This document shows, piece after piece, positions 14,945 to 22,834 of a stretch of 54,816 nucleotides of DNA (positions are counted from its first letter, which is position 1; every line of letters begins with the position of its first letter). The translations under genes and the position numbers were made by a program. The DNA is taken from contig SUZQ01000007.1 of the NCBI GenBank assembly GCA_015059875.1, positions 1 through 54,816 of the forward strand, written 5' to 3'. The stretch comes from Rikenellaceae bacterium. Its GTDB lineage: Bacteria; Bacteroidota; Bacteroidia; Bacteroidales; Rikenellaceae. A model generated the notes under the pieces. That model ran no database searches and had not been told where the DNA came from. It was given only the letters and a program-made list of their open reading frames with translations.

Positions 14945-17861
14945 AGTGAGCAAGGAGCCAATTATCTCCCACTCCACATTCAGCAGTTAGTGGAATGGAT
15001 AATTTGGCTGCATTCTCCATCTCCTCGCGAACGATAAGTTCGACCTTTTCGCGCTCGGAACGCAATAGATCGACTACAATTTCATCGTGCACCTGCATTG
15101 TGATACGCGAGCGAACCCCCTCCGCTTTGAAACGACGAGCAACACCTACCATTGCAAGCTTCATAATATCGGCAGCAGTACCCTGAATAGGTGCATTTAT
15201 AGCATTTCTCTCCGCCAAAGCGCGAGCGTTGGCGTTGCGCGAATCGATATCGGCAAGGTAGCGACGACGACCAAATTGAGTCTCAACATAGCCCATTTCG
15301 CGAGCCTGCGCAACAACATTATCCATATACTCCTTAACCTTTGGATAGGAGTCGAAATAACCGTCGATAAGTTGCTTTGCCTCACTGCGCGGAATACGCA
15401 GTCGCTGGCTCAAGCCAAAGGCTGAGATACCATATATGATTCCGAAGTTGGCGGTCTTTGCGCGACGACGCTCCTCGCTCGTAACCTCCTCGATAGGCTT
15501 CTTGAAGATGCGCGCCGCAGTAGCTGCGTGAATATCCTTACCCTCGCGGAATGCCTCGCACAGATTCTCGTCGCCACTCAAATGCGCCATCAGTCGAAGC
15601 TCCACCTGCGAGTAGTCCGCCGAGAGGAGGAGATGCTGCTCATCACTCGGCACGAAGGCACTACGAATCGGGCGACCAAGATCGTCACGAATCGGAATAT
15701 TCTGCAAATTAGGATTTGTAGAGGAGAGTCGGCCCGTAGCGGTAACAGCCTGATTATAGGAGGTGTGGATATGCCCCGTAACAGGATTCACAAGCTGCGG
15801 CAACGAATCCACATAGGTCGAGAGCAGCTTCTTTACACCACGATACTCCAGAATCAAATCGACAACGCGATGCTCGCCTGCAAACGATTGCAGATACTCC
15901 TCGTCGGTGCAGAACTGTTTTGTTTTGGTCATCTTCGGCTTTGCCGCAATGCGCATCTTCGCAAAGAGTAGCTCGCCAAGCTGACGGCTTGAGTTGATAT
16001 TTATCTCGCGTTCGCCCGACAACTCGCGAATCTCATTCTCTATGGCGGTAAGTTTCTGCGATAGCTCCGCTGAGTAGCGGTGCAGCGACTCGCTATCAAT
16101 ACGAACGCCCTCCCACTCCATATCTGCCAACACTCCAATCATCGGCTCTTCGATATCGCGGTAGAGTTTCATTAACGAAGGCTCCTTCTCGATAAGTGGC
16201 ATCAGCACATTGTAGAGTTGTAGCGTAATATCCGCATCCTCAGCGGCATACTCTGCAATACGCTCAACACCCACCATATCCATCGTAAGTTGCTTTGCGC
16301 CCCTGCCGATAAGCGTCTCTATTGAGATTGGCGAGTAGTTCAGATATCTCTCCGCCAAGGCGTTCATACCGTGTCGCGACTCGGCATCGAGCAGATAGTG
16401 CAACAACATCGTATCGTACTTCATACCCTTAACCTCGATGCCCAGCGCACGAAGGAAGAGGATGTCGAACTTCATATTTTGTCCAACCTTCACAATCTCT
16501 GCACTCTCGAATATCGGGCGCAGAATCGATGCATACTCCGTCTCTATATCGTTTCGTGGACGCACATCGGCATTGTGTCCGAAAGGCAAATACCACGCCT
16601 CATGCTCCCTTATCGCAAGCGACAAACCGACTATTCTGTCGCCAAACATATCGAAGCCTGTGGTTTCGAGATCGAAACAGAAGTGCGAAGCGGTAGATAT
16701 CTCGGCAACCACCTTGCGCAGCTCCTCAGCGGTGAAGATGGTTGTATATTTGTGAGGTGTGGTTGCCGCTGTTGCAAAGGCCGCAGCAAAGAGATCGCTC
16801 TGCACCTCCGCCACCTCGGCAGAGTCGGCAACGACCTCAGTAGTCGCCTCTACAGAGGCAATCGGGGCAAACATATCATCAAAGAGAGAGCCTTGCCCCT
16901 CCAATGAGGCCTTTTTCTGTTGTCCAGCCTTCTCGCGGGCAACATTCGCAATCTGCACCTGCGGAGCTTGTCGCGGAATGGAGGTATCCTCCAGCGGAGC
17001 AAGATTGCTCAAATCGGCAAGGAAGTTCTTGAAGTCCAACTCCGTGAATAGTGCGCGCAACTCGTCAATCTTTGGCGAGCAGACCGTCAGAGCCTCCTCG
17101 TCAAACTCAATCGGCACATCGAGGCGTATCGTGGTAAGCACCTTTGCCAAGCGCAACTGCTCCTCGTTAGCAAGGATATTCGCGCCTGTTTTTCCTCCAA
17201 TTTTATCGGCATTGGCAATGATGTTCTCCACCTCGCCCCACGCCTGCACCATCTTGCTTGCGCCCTTCTCTCCAACTCCAGGAACGCCTGGAATATTATC
17301 CGAAGAGTCACCCCACAGAGCGAGAATATCGCGCACCAACTCAGGACGGTCGATACCATACTTTGCGCGTATCGCCTCCGTGTCGATAATCTCTATATCG
17401 TCACCCTTCTGCTTGTAGAGCTTGCGATTCTCTCCTACGAGCTGACCGTAGTCCTTATCAGGCGTAACCATAAAGACCTCGTATCCCGCCTCGTCGCCCT
17501 TCTTGGCGAGTGTTCCAATAACATCATCCGCCTCGAAACCTGGAACCTCCAACACAGGGATACACATCGCCTCGACAATACGCTTCACATAGGGAACAGA
17601 GAGGAGAATATCCTCTGGCGTAGCGGGGCGATTTGCCTTATATTCGGGGTATATATCACGACGGAAACAACCTCCCTTCGGATCGAAAGCAACGCCCAAA
17701 AGGTCAGGCTTTTCGCGCTTTTGGATATCGCGCAAAAACTTCGTAAACCCATAGACAATCGAGGTGTTCATTCCCGAACGATTGCGCATAGGTCGCCCGA
17801 TAAAAGCGTAGTAGTATTTGAAAATCAATGCGTAAGCATCGACAAGAAAAAGCCGTTTCAT
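14943..17861 (-). CDS. polA: DNA polymerase I
   Basis: 972 residues, slightly longer than the E. coli protein (928). All three domains are present. The 5'-3' exonuclease/flap domain (about 1-300) has VDAYALIFKYYYAF and VPGVGEKGASKMVQ. The 3'-5' proofreading exonuclease looks active (FDLETTGFDMFGDRIVGLS). The polymerase has motif A LLSADYSQVELRLMAHLS, the O-helix RRRAKTANFGIIYGIS, and motif C MQVHDEIV. Residues about 300-370 form a variable acidic linker. It fills gaps in repair and Okazaki fragment processing. Upstream of the start lies a heptamer repeat (17864-17896). Confidence 0.97.
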   Translation of the reverse strand: MKRLFLVDAYALIFKYYYAFIGRPMRNRSGMNTSIVYGFTKFLRDIQKREKPDLLGVAFDPKGGCFRRDIYPEYKANRPATPEDILLSVPYVKRIVEAMCIPVLEVPGFEADDVIGTLAKKGDEAGYEVFMVTPDKDYGQLVGENRKLYKQKGDDIEIIDTEAIRAKYGIDRPELVRDILALWGDSSDNIPGVPGVGEKGASKMVQAWGEVENIIANADKIGGKTGANILANEEQLRLAKVLTTIRLDVPIEFDEEALTVCSPKIDELRALFTELDFKNFLADLSNLAPLEDTSIPRQAPQVQIANVAREKAGQQKKASLEGQGSLFDDMFAPIASVEATTEVVADSAEVAEVQSDLFAAAFATAATTPHKYTTIFTAEELRKVVAEISTASHFCFDLETTGFDMFGDRIVGLSLAIREHEAWYLPFGHNADVRPRNDIETEYASILRPIFESAEIVKVGQNMKFDILFLRALGIEVKGMKYDTMLLHYLLDAESRHGMNALAERYLNYSPISIETLIGRGAKQLTMDMVGVERIAEYAAEDADITLQLYNVLMPLIEKEPSLMKLYRDIEEPMIGVLADMEWEGVRIDSESLHRYSAELSQKLTAIENEIRELSGEREININSSRQLGELLFAKMRIAAKPKMTKTKQFCTDEEYLQSFAGEHRVVDLILEYRGVKKLLSTYVDSLPQLVNPVTGHIHTSYNQAVTATGRLSSTNPNLQNIPIRDDLGRPIRSAFVPSDEQHLLLSADYSQVELRLMAHLSGDENLCEAFREGKDIHAATAARIFKKPIEEVTSEERRRAKTANFGIIYGISAFGLSQRLRIPRSEAKQLIDGYFDSYPKVKEYMDNVVAQAREMGYVETQFGRRRYLADIDSRNANARALAERNAINAPIQGTAADIMKLAMVGVARRFKAEGVRSRITMQVHDEIVVDLLRSEREKVELIVREEMENAAKLSIPLTAECGVGDNWLLAH

Positions 17862-17863
17862 TA

Positions 17864-17896
17864 TTAGCCATTAGCTGTTGGCCATTAGCCATTAGC
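17864..17896. repeat. Heptamer tandem repeat (TTAGCCA type)
   Basis: Units TTAGCCA, TTAGCTG, TTGGCCA, TTAGCCA, TTAGC without gaps, starting 2 bp beyond the polA start codon and ending about 10 bp before the queD stop. It fills almost all of the polA-queD gap. Confidence 0.85.
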
Positions 17897-17906
17897 TTTT
17901 TATTTT

Positions 17907-18359
17907 TTAATTATCAATTGCAAACCATTCGGCATACGAAGTGGCGGTTTCGTGCAAGCGGAGTGAATAGAGTTGCACATTTGCAGGCAATGCTCGCTGC
18001 AATCGCTCGGCAAAGTCCGAGAGCATATTCTCGCAAGTTGGTTGGTAATCGACCAAAACAACCTTCTTAAACTTTGCGCCAAGTAACTCGCGCAACTCCA
18101 CATTCTGTTCCGAGTTGCGCAACACGAAAGAGTGATCCAATCGCTCGACTATCTCGCTATTCACAATGCGTTTCAAGTCGCCGAAATCCATCACCATACC
18201 GCACTTTGGATCGCTCTCGCACTGCGAAGGCTCGCCCTTAACGGTAACAAAGAGGCGATAAGAGTGACCGTGAATTTCACGGCACAACCCATCGTATCCA
18301 TCAAGCGCATGCGCCGACTCGAACGAGAACTCTTTAGTCAATCGTATTCTCGCCGCCAT
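17907..18359 (-). CDS. queD: 6-carboxy-5,6,7,8-tetrahydropterin synthase (QueD)
   Basis: 150 residues. It converts dihydroneopterin triphosphate to carboxytetrahydropterin, the second step toward queuosine and other 7-deazapurines. Zinc ligands are seen in FESAHAL and CREIHGHSYRLFV, the latter with the catalytic cysteine. MVMDFGDLKRIVN and ERLDHSFVL complete the family signature. Other que genes (queC, queE, queF) are not in the window. The gene begins 1 nt after the stop of the Lrp-type regulator, so the two are co-transcribed. That makes a link between the regulator and this pathway possible but unproven. Confidence 0.92.
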   Translation of the reverse strand: MAARIRLTKEFSFESAHALDGYDGLCREIHGHSYRLFVTVKGEPSQCESDPKCGMVMDFGDLKRIVNSEIVERLDHSFVLRNSEQNVELRELLGAKFKKVVLVDYQPTCENMLSDFAERLQRALPANVQLYSLRLHETATSYAEWFAIDN

Positions 18360-18360
18360 A

Positions 18361-18834
18361 CTACTTATCCAAATAGTCGATATGTGGCTCGCGTGAGAAC
18401 ATCTCGTTCAGCGAGATATATGTCTGGGTGCTGGTAACGCCCGGAATACGCAGAATATTATCGAAGATGGTGTGCATTAGGTGTTCGTTATCCACGCAAT
18501 AGAGCTTTACCATCGCCGTATATGTACCCGTAATAAAGTGGCACTCCACAACCTCAGGAATATGCTTCATCTTCTCAGCTACCGAGATACTCATCATCGG
18601 GTCCTGAATACGCAGATTCACAAATGCGCAGACATCAAATCCGAGCATCTTCGGATTTACAATCATACGCGAACCGAGCACTACGCCCGTATCCTCCAGC
18701 TTCTTGATGCGCTGATGAATCGCAGCACCCGAAATTCCGCATGCGCGCGCAATCTCCAAATACGGCATACGCGCATTCTTAACCAAGAATTTCAGAATCT
18801 TGCGATCAATAGCATCCAATACTTCCTTACTCAT
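18361..18834 (-). CDS. Lrp/AsnC family transcriptional regulator
   Basis: 157 residues, standard length. The N-terminal helix-turn-helix is AIDRKILKFLVKNARMPYLEIARACGIS broken over two helices, with the recognition helix SGAAIHQRIKKLEDTGVV. The C-terminal RAM ligand-binding domain starts about residue 65 and ends ILRIPGVTSTQTYISLNEMF. Such proteins sense amino acids and form octamers. The nearest amino-acid gene is kbl, immediately upstream on the same strand. The palindrome at the predicted kbl start (20215-20250) is a candidate site for this or another regulator. The leader at 18858-18877 holds heptamer repeats. Confidence 0.92.
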   Translation of the reverse strand: MSKEVLDAIDRKILKFLVKNARMPYLEIARACGISGAAIHQRIKKLEDTGVVLGSRMIVNPKMLGFDVCAFVNLRIQDPMMSISVAEKMKHIPEVVECHFITGTYTAMVKLYCVDNEHLMHTIFDNILRIPGVTSTQTYISLNEMFSREPHIDYLDK

Positions 18835-18857
18835 AGCATTTATGTTTTTTGAGGCTA

Positions 18858-18877
18858 TTAGCCATTAGCCGTTAGCC
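18858..18877. repeat. Heptamer tandem repeat (TTAGCCA type)
   Basis: TTAGCCA, TTAGCCG, TTAGCC, 23 bp upstream of the Lrp-type start codon. Confidence 0.75.
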
Positions 18878-18950
18878 TTTTCGTTGATAATTGATTTTTT
18901 TAGAGGCGTTAGAGGGATTTCGTTTTATATAGGCGTTAGGGAAATTTCCA

Positions 18951-18980
18951 ACTCCTAACTCCTTTCTCCTAACTCCTTTC
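18951..18980. repeat. Heptamer tandem repeat (CTCCTAA/CTCCTTT type)
   Basis: CTCCTAA, CTCCTTT, CTCCTAA, CTCCTTT, then C; equally a 14-bp unit repeated twice. It abuts the kbl stop codon at 18980. Confidence 0.8.
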
Positions 18981-20167
18981 TATTTCAGCACTCCGAGCTG
19001 CTTGCCGACCTCAACAAATGCAGCGACACACTTCTCCAACTGCTCGCGCGTGTGACCTGCCGAAACCTGCACACGGATACGCGCCTGCCCCTTCGGAACA
19101 ACCGGATAGTAGAAGCCCGTAACGAAGATACCCTTCTTCTGCAACTCGGCAGCGAAATCCTGCGAGAGCTTTGCATCGTAGAGCATAACGGCACAAATTG
19201 CCGAAACCGTAGGCTTGATATCAAAACCTGCTGCCATCATCTTCTCGCGGAAGAATGCCACATTCTCAACCAGACGGTCGTGGAGGTCGTTACTCTCCTC
19301 CAACATCTTGAACATCTCGATACCTGCACCTACAACTGCTGGCGGCAACGAGTTCGAGAAGAGATAAGGGCGAGAACGCTGACGCAACATATCGATAATC
19401 TCCTTGCGACCTGTTGTAAATCCACCGATAGCTCCGCCAAAAGCCTTGCCGAGTGTTCCCGTCAAGATATCGACCTCACCACGCAAGTTATACAACTCGG
19501 TGATTCCGCGACCTGTTGCACCCAACACGCCAGCCGAGTGGCACTCATCAACCATAACCAACGCGCGATACTCCTTCGCCAAACGGCAAATCTCGTCAAG
19601 CGGAGCAGCATTGCCATCCATCGAGAATACACCATCGGTTACGATAATGCGGAAACGCTGAGCCTGCGCACGCTTCAAGCAATCCTCCAACTGCTCCATA
19701 TCGGCATTTGCGTAGCGGTAGCGCACCGCCTTACAGAGTCGCACTCCGTCGATAATCGAAGCGTGGTTGAGCGAATCGGAGATGATCGCATCCTGCTCGG
19801 TAAAGAGAGGCTCGAAAACACCACCGTTAGCATCGAAACAAGCGGCATAGAGAATGGTATCTTCCGTACCAAAATAGTCGGCAATTGCCTTTTCGAGAGC
19901 CTTGTGAATATCTTGACAACCACAGATAAAGCGCACCGACGACATACCGAATCCGCGCTCATCCATAGCTCGCTTTGCCGCCTCAATAAGGCGAGGGTTA
20001 TCCGACAAACCGAGGTAGTTGTTTGCACAGAAGTTAAGGCACTCCTTCTCTGCAACCTCAATAGCCGAACGCTGCGGCGAACAGATTACTCGCTCGGTCT
20101 TATAAAGACCGGCCTCCTTGATTGACTCCAACTCTTGCTGAAGATGTTGCTTGAAATCTCCGTACAT
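18980..20167 (-). CDS. kbl: Glycine C-acetyltransferase (2-amino-3-ketobutyrate CoA ligase)
   Basis: 395 residues, the usual length. This PLP enzyme splits 2-amino-3-ketobutyrate with CoA into glycine and acetyl-CoA, the second step of threonine breakdown. Motifs: ICSPQRSAIEV at the N-terminus, NFCANNYLGLSDNP, VRFICGCQDIHKALE, VMVDECHSAGVLG, and the PLP lysine in GTLGKAFGGAIGG. The usual partner threonine dehydrogenase (tdh) is not adjacent. Promoter: a TAACTTTG -7 box (20252-20259, minus strand), with a 36-bp palindrome over the predicted start. Related alpha-oxoamine synthases (BioF) are the main alternative; the overall motif set favours Kbl. Confidence 0.92.
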   Translation of the reverse strand: MYGDFKQHLQQELESIKEAGLYKTERVICSPQRSAIEVAEKECLNFCANNYLGLSDNPRLIEAAKRAMDERGFGMSSVRFICGCQDIHKALEKAIADYFGTEDTILYAACFDANGGVFEPLFTEQDAIISDSLNHASIIDGVRLCKAVRYRYANADMEQLEDCLKRAQAQRFRIIVTDGVFSMDGNAAPLDEICRLAKEYRALVMVDECHSAGVLGATGRGITELYNLRGEVDILTGTLGKAFGGAIGGFTTGRKEIIDMLRQRSRPYLFSNSLPPAVVGAGIEMFKMLEESNDLHDRLVENVAFFREKMMAAGFDIKPTVSAICAVMLYDAKLSQDFAAELQKKGIFVTGFYYPVVPKGQARIRVQVSAGHTREQLEKCVAAFVEVGKQLGVLK

Positions 20168-20214
20168 ATCTTTTTGTGTTTTAGTGTTTTAACTTCGCTT
20201 TAAGGGTGAAAAAT

Positions 20215-20259
20215 GTTCGGTACTGCTTACAAATTGTAACAATACCGAACGCAAAGTTA
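20215..20259 (-). promoter_or_regulatory. kbl promoter -7 box and palindrome at the start site
   Basis: On the minus strand the -7 box TAACTTTG (20252-20259) is followed after 1 bp by an inverted repeat: GTTCGGTACTG (20215-20225) / CAATACCGAAC (20240-20250) with an inner TTAC/GTAA pair and one mismatch. It lies where transcription should start, which fits a repressor operator or a 5' RNA hairpin. No -33 TTTG at the right distance was found. Confidence 0.65.
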
Positions 20260-20328
20260 TAATTTTTATGCCAAAAAATCGCCTTTTACATCACTTTTTT
20301 ACCCCTTGGCTTACACTTTTTTAGTAAC

Positions 20329-21558
20329 CTACTTCGAGAGGTATGGCCCGTGAATAGACTTTACTCTATATTCGAAGTCACCGTCGTCAAGCATATAGAC
20401 ATAGAACTCGCCACCTCCTGGAGCCACTCGCAACACTATATGACCATTGTAGGCTGTAATTCTATCCATAAGTTTATGCTCCTTGACAACTGGCGAAGCG
20501 ATAATATCGGGATGAAGATTCGTGGCATAGAAAGCCTCAACCACAGGCAATACATGAATAAGTTTATCGACATTTGGTTTATTGTTGGTGAAACAATGGT
20601 CCATAACTACGCGAGGATCAAAATTCACCTCCTGCATCTTAATGCCCCAAGAGTTACCAGCCAAGTGGTGATGACACTTGAAAGCATCGAGTTTTCCCCT
20701 GCCAATAAAGTCGCGAAAATAGTAGGCGACTCTGTTTTGTGCGCTACTTACCAAATCTCCGCAAGCGATATAATCGAATGCGCCATATCGGAGATGAAAA
20801 CCACACGAGGCGGAGTTAGCAAGTGTAGTTGGGACTTTACCAATCGCACGAGTATTGCCCTCTTGATCCACCCCCAAAACACGACCTTTCGCACATATAT
20901 TAAGTATAGAGAAGTTCTTGTATTTGTCAGCATTTTTGAGCATAGTTATCTGCTCCTCACCCGGAACAAACTGCTCAACCTTGAACTTCTTGTGCTTTGC
21001 GCCCCAACGCACAAATTTGCTCCAATCGCCGGCAAGCTGCCCTGAGATTTCATACGACTCGTAATCGGGATAGGCGCTATCAAAAATGTGTCCATAAGGC
21101 ACTTCGTCGTAGAGCGCAAGAAGCCCCGACTTGCGATACCCCACACGCGAGCTCTCGGTGGAGGCATTTACACTTCCGATATGGTCGGTGTGAAAGTGTG
21201 TGGCAACGCAGTAATCAACTCTTTTCTGTCCTGATGGCAGGAAGTGTTTTATATAGTTTGCATAAGTTATGTAGGGGCGTGTGTGCGCATTTGGACGCTG
21301 CTCAACCTCAATAGGACCACCCACTACCTCTCCAGCATCCACCAACAGAGTTGTTCCGTCGGGCAGAATGTAGAAACAACACTCTCCGCGTGCGCTATTT
21401 ATAAAATGGATATCGAAACAGCCCTCGCTCCACGCAGGCAAAGTCTTCCCAACTTCCGCTATAGGAGCTCCCTTTGTCGGCTTTTTGATAGGGCGAGCAA
21501 CACTATTGCATACCACTCCAAATAGTAAGACAGACAGAATAATAATCGACTTTTTCAT
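20329..21558 (-). CDS. Secreted metallo-beta-lactamase-fold hydrolase
   Basis: 409 residues with a signal peptide (MKKSIIILSVLLFGVVCNSVA). The metallo-hydrolase motif HxHxDH is present as VATHFHTDHIGSVN, an earlier strand gives TTLLVDAG, a later metal ligand is likely in YIACGDLVSS, and CHHHLAGNS provides another histidine. The layout, with an early LPDGTTLLVDAGE, resembles the ComEC/Rec2-type or competence-associated MBL proteins that lack the membrane part. The substrate is unknown: a lactonase, phosphodiesterase or nuclease would all fit. It follows the PAP2 gene by 30 nt on the same strand, so the two probably share a transcript and act in the periplasm. Confidence 0.8.
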   Translation of the reverse strand: MKKSIIILSVLLFGVVCNSVARPIKKPTKGAPIAEVGKTLPAWSEGCFDIHFINSARGECCFYILPDGTTLLVDAGEVVGGPIEVEQRPNAHTRPYITYANYIKHFLPSGQKRVDYCVATHFHTDHIGSVNASTESSRVGYRKSGLLALYDEVPYGHIFDSAYPDYESYEISGQLAGDWSKFVRWGAKHKKFKVEQFVPGEEQITMLKNADKYKNFSILNICAKGRVLGVDQEGNTRAIGKVPTTLANSASCGFHLRYGAFDYIACGDLVSSAQNRVAYYFRDFIGRGKLDAFKCHHHLAGNSWGIKMQEVNFDPRVVMDHCFTNNKPNVDKLIHVLPVVEAFYATNLHPDIIASPVVKEHKLMDRITAYNGHIVLRVAPGGGEFYVYMLDDGDFEYRVKSIHGPYLSK

Positions 21559-21588
21559 TTGATGAACTATTAAAAGGTTTGATTACTC

Positions 21589-22461
21589 TTAAAACTGAAT
21601 TGCGCAGGACATCCCCACCGCCTTTGTGTTGGCGTAGTATATCGGGCTTGCGACCATCGCCTGCCCTTTGCGCGGAATGCGGAAGATGTGGCGATTGAGA
21701 GGCAGCATCCAATAACCTATACGCGCCGACAAGATTCCGAAACCTGCACCCGCTAACACATCATTAAACCAATGACGACCATTATACATACGCATAAAAC
21801 CAACCGTTGCTGCCAATGCGTAAGCTCCCATACCGACACCCCAGCCATACTCCGAGCGCACCAGCTCCGCACCCGCAAAGGCGGTCATCGTATGGCCCGA
21901 AGGGAAGGAGTTGCGCGTTCCCGTATCGGGGCGCGGCTCGCGTACTATATATTTAATACTCTGCGAGAGGGCTGTCACCGAGATGTAGGTTACTGCCGCC
22001 ACTGCCACACGCTCACCAAAGGAGTGCTTCGCCTTTAGCCCCATAAAGTCGAGCGTGAGGTAGAACGCCACGGGGACATACTGCACATAGTCGTCGAAAC
22101 GGAGCTTAACCCCTTTGCTCGCCTTGTATAGACCATCACGAATCGCGCAGTTCATACCATACATCGGAGATTTCGCTCCGACACCCAATGCTCCTATCGC
22201 CACAAGCGATACGGGAACAACCAACTGCTCGGCACGAAAGCGTGTAGAGTAGGTCTGATTCTCCTCCCACCAATCGCGCTTGCCATTTTTGCGCAGAGGA
22301 GTATCGGAAGAGTAGCTGCTGACGCTCTGCGTGCCAACCCTCTTCACGCTCTTTATTGCCGTGAATTTGGCTTTACACGCCGCCTCCCCTACAGAGAGCG
22401 CAACCAACAGAAGCACTGCAATGCCCACACGGAGTATAGTATGTACCTTTTTCGACACCAT
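21589..22461 (-). CDS. PAP2-family membrane phosphatase
   Basis: 290 residues from the ATG at 22461 (MVSKKVHTILRVG). A longer reading from 22512 adds a hydrophobic tail encoded within repeat DNA and is less likely. The three PAP2 catalytic motifs are complete: KYIVREPRP, FPSGHT, and RMYNGRHWFND. They hydrolyse phosphate from lipids such as phosphatidic acid, undecaprenyl pyrophosphate or lipid A. An N-terminal membrane segment or signal (LRVGIAVLLLVALSV) is followed by several hydrophobic stretches. It comes first in a two-gene unit with the metallo-beta-lactamase-fold protein. Which lipid it acts on cannot be told. Confidence 0.85.
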   Translation of the reverse strand: MVSKKVHTILRVGIAVLLLVALSVGEAACKAKFTAIKSVKRVGTQSVSSYSSDTPLRKNGKRDWWEENQTYSTRFRAEQLVVPVSLVAIGALGVGAKSPMYGMNCAIRDGLYKASKGVKLRFDDYVQYVPVAFYLTLDFMGLKAKHSFGERVAVAAVTYISVTALSQSIKYIVREPRPDTGTRNSFPSGHTMTAFAGAELVRSEYGWGVGMGAYALAATVGFMRMYNGRHWFNDVLAGAGFGILSARIGYWMLPLNRHIFRIPRKGQAMVASPIYYANTKAVGMSCAIQF

Positions 22462-22511
22462 TTCGGTACAAATATACAAAAATAGTAAAAGAGAGAGGGG
22501 CTTTTGCTTCA

Positions 22512-22586
22512 AAAAAACGCAAATAGAGAGGGTGGTATTTTGAAAACACCACCCATCCTAACTTCAAAATCGTAAATGATTAGGCT
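22512..22586. repeat. 75-bp direct repeat, copy 1
   Basis: Aligns without gaps to 22658-22732 with only a few substitutions. Each copy contains the hairpin GGGTGGTATTTTGAAAACACCACCC broken at the loop, then CAAAATCGT and AATGATTAGGCT, the left end of the long-palindrome element. Confidence 0.85.
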
Positions 22587-22657
22587 CTAACTCTACTCTC
22601 CAAATAAGTAGTAAAATTGGAATTTAAGCAGATGGTTGCAAGACAAATAATGTAACC

Positions 22658-22732
22658 AAAAAACACAAATAGAGAGGGTGGCATTCTGCAAACACCACCC
22701 CTCCCAACTTCAAAATCGTAAATGATTAGGCT
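22658..22732. repeat. 75-bp direct repeat, copy 2
   Basis: Second copy, offset 146 bp from the first. Its last 22 bp are the left terminus of the complete palindromic element at 22711-22834, so copy 1 may be the left flank of an element that has been deleted or an incomplete duplication. Confidence 0.85.
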
Positions 22733-22834
22733 ATTTTTGTGCGTTGCGCAGTGCTGGAAAGCGGAGCATACTGAGCGTATGTGAGCATTTACAGCGCAAG
22801 CAAGGTGCAAAAAGAGTCAATCAGAACGATTTTG
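22711..22834. repeat. Long-palindrome intergenic element, copy 3
   Basis: 124 bp. Perfect 9-bp ends CAAAATCGT (22711-22719) / ACGATTTTG (22826-22834), then TTTTTG/CAAAAA and TTGCGC/GCGCAA arms, and a central hairpin CATAC-tgagc-GTATG (22767-22781) bordered by GCGGAG and TGAGCATTT. The right end is directly next to the stop codon of the POT transporter (22835-22837). Confidence 0.82.

Larger units (their letters stand above)
22462..22834. other. Repeat-filled gap between the POT transporter and PAP2 genes
   Basis: 373 bp without a gene. It holds two 75-bp direct repeats (22512-22586 and 22658-22732), each containing a hairpin GGGTGGT..ACCACCC, and one complete long-palindrome element (22711-22834). 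The PAP2 leader lies at its low-coordinate end. Confidence 0.8.

Noticed and set aside
19052..20125. A 357-codon open frame on the plus strand
   Set aside because: Lies wholly antisense to kbl, which has complete PLP-enzyme motifs. No signal or domain in the shadow frame.
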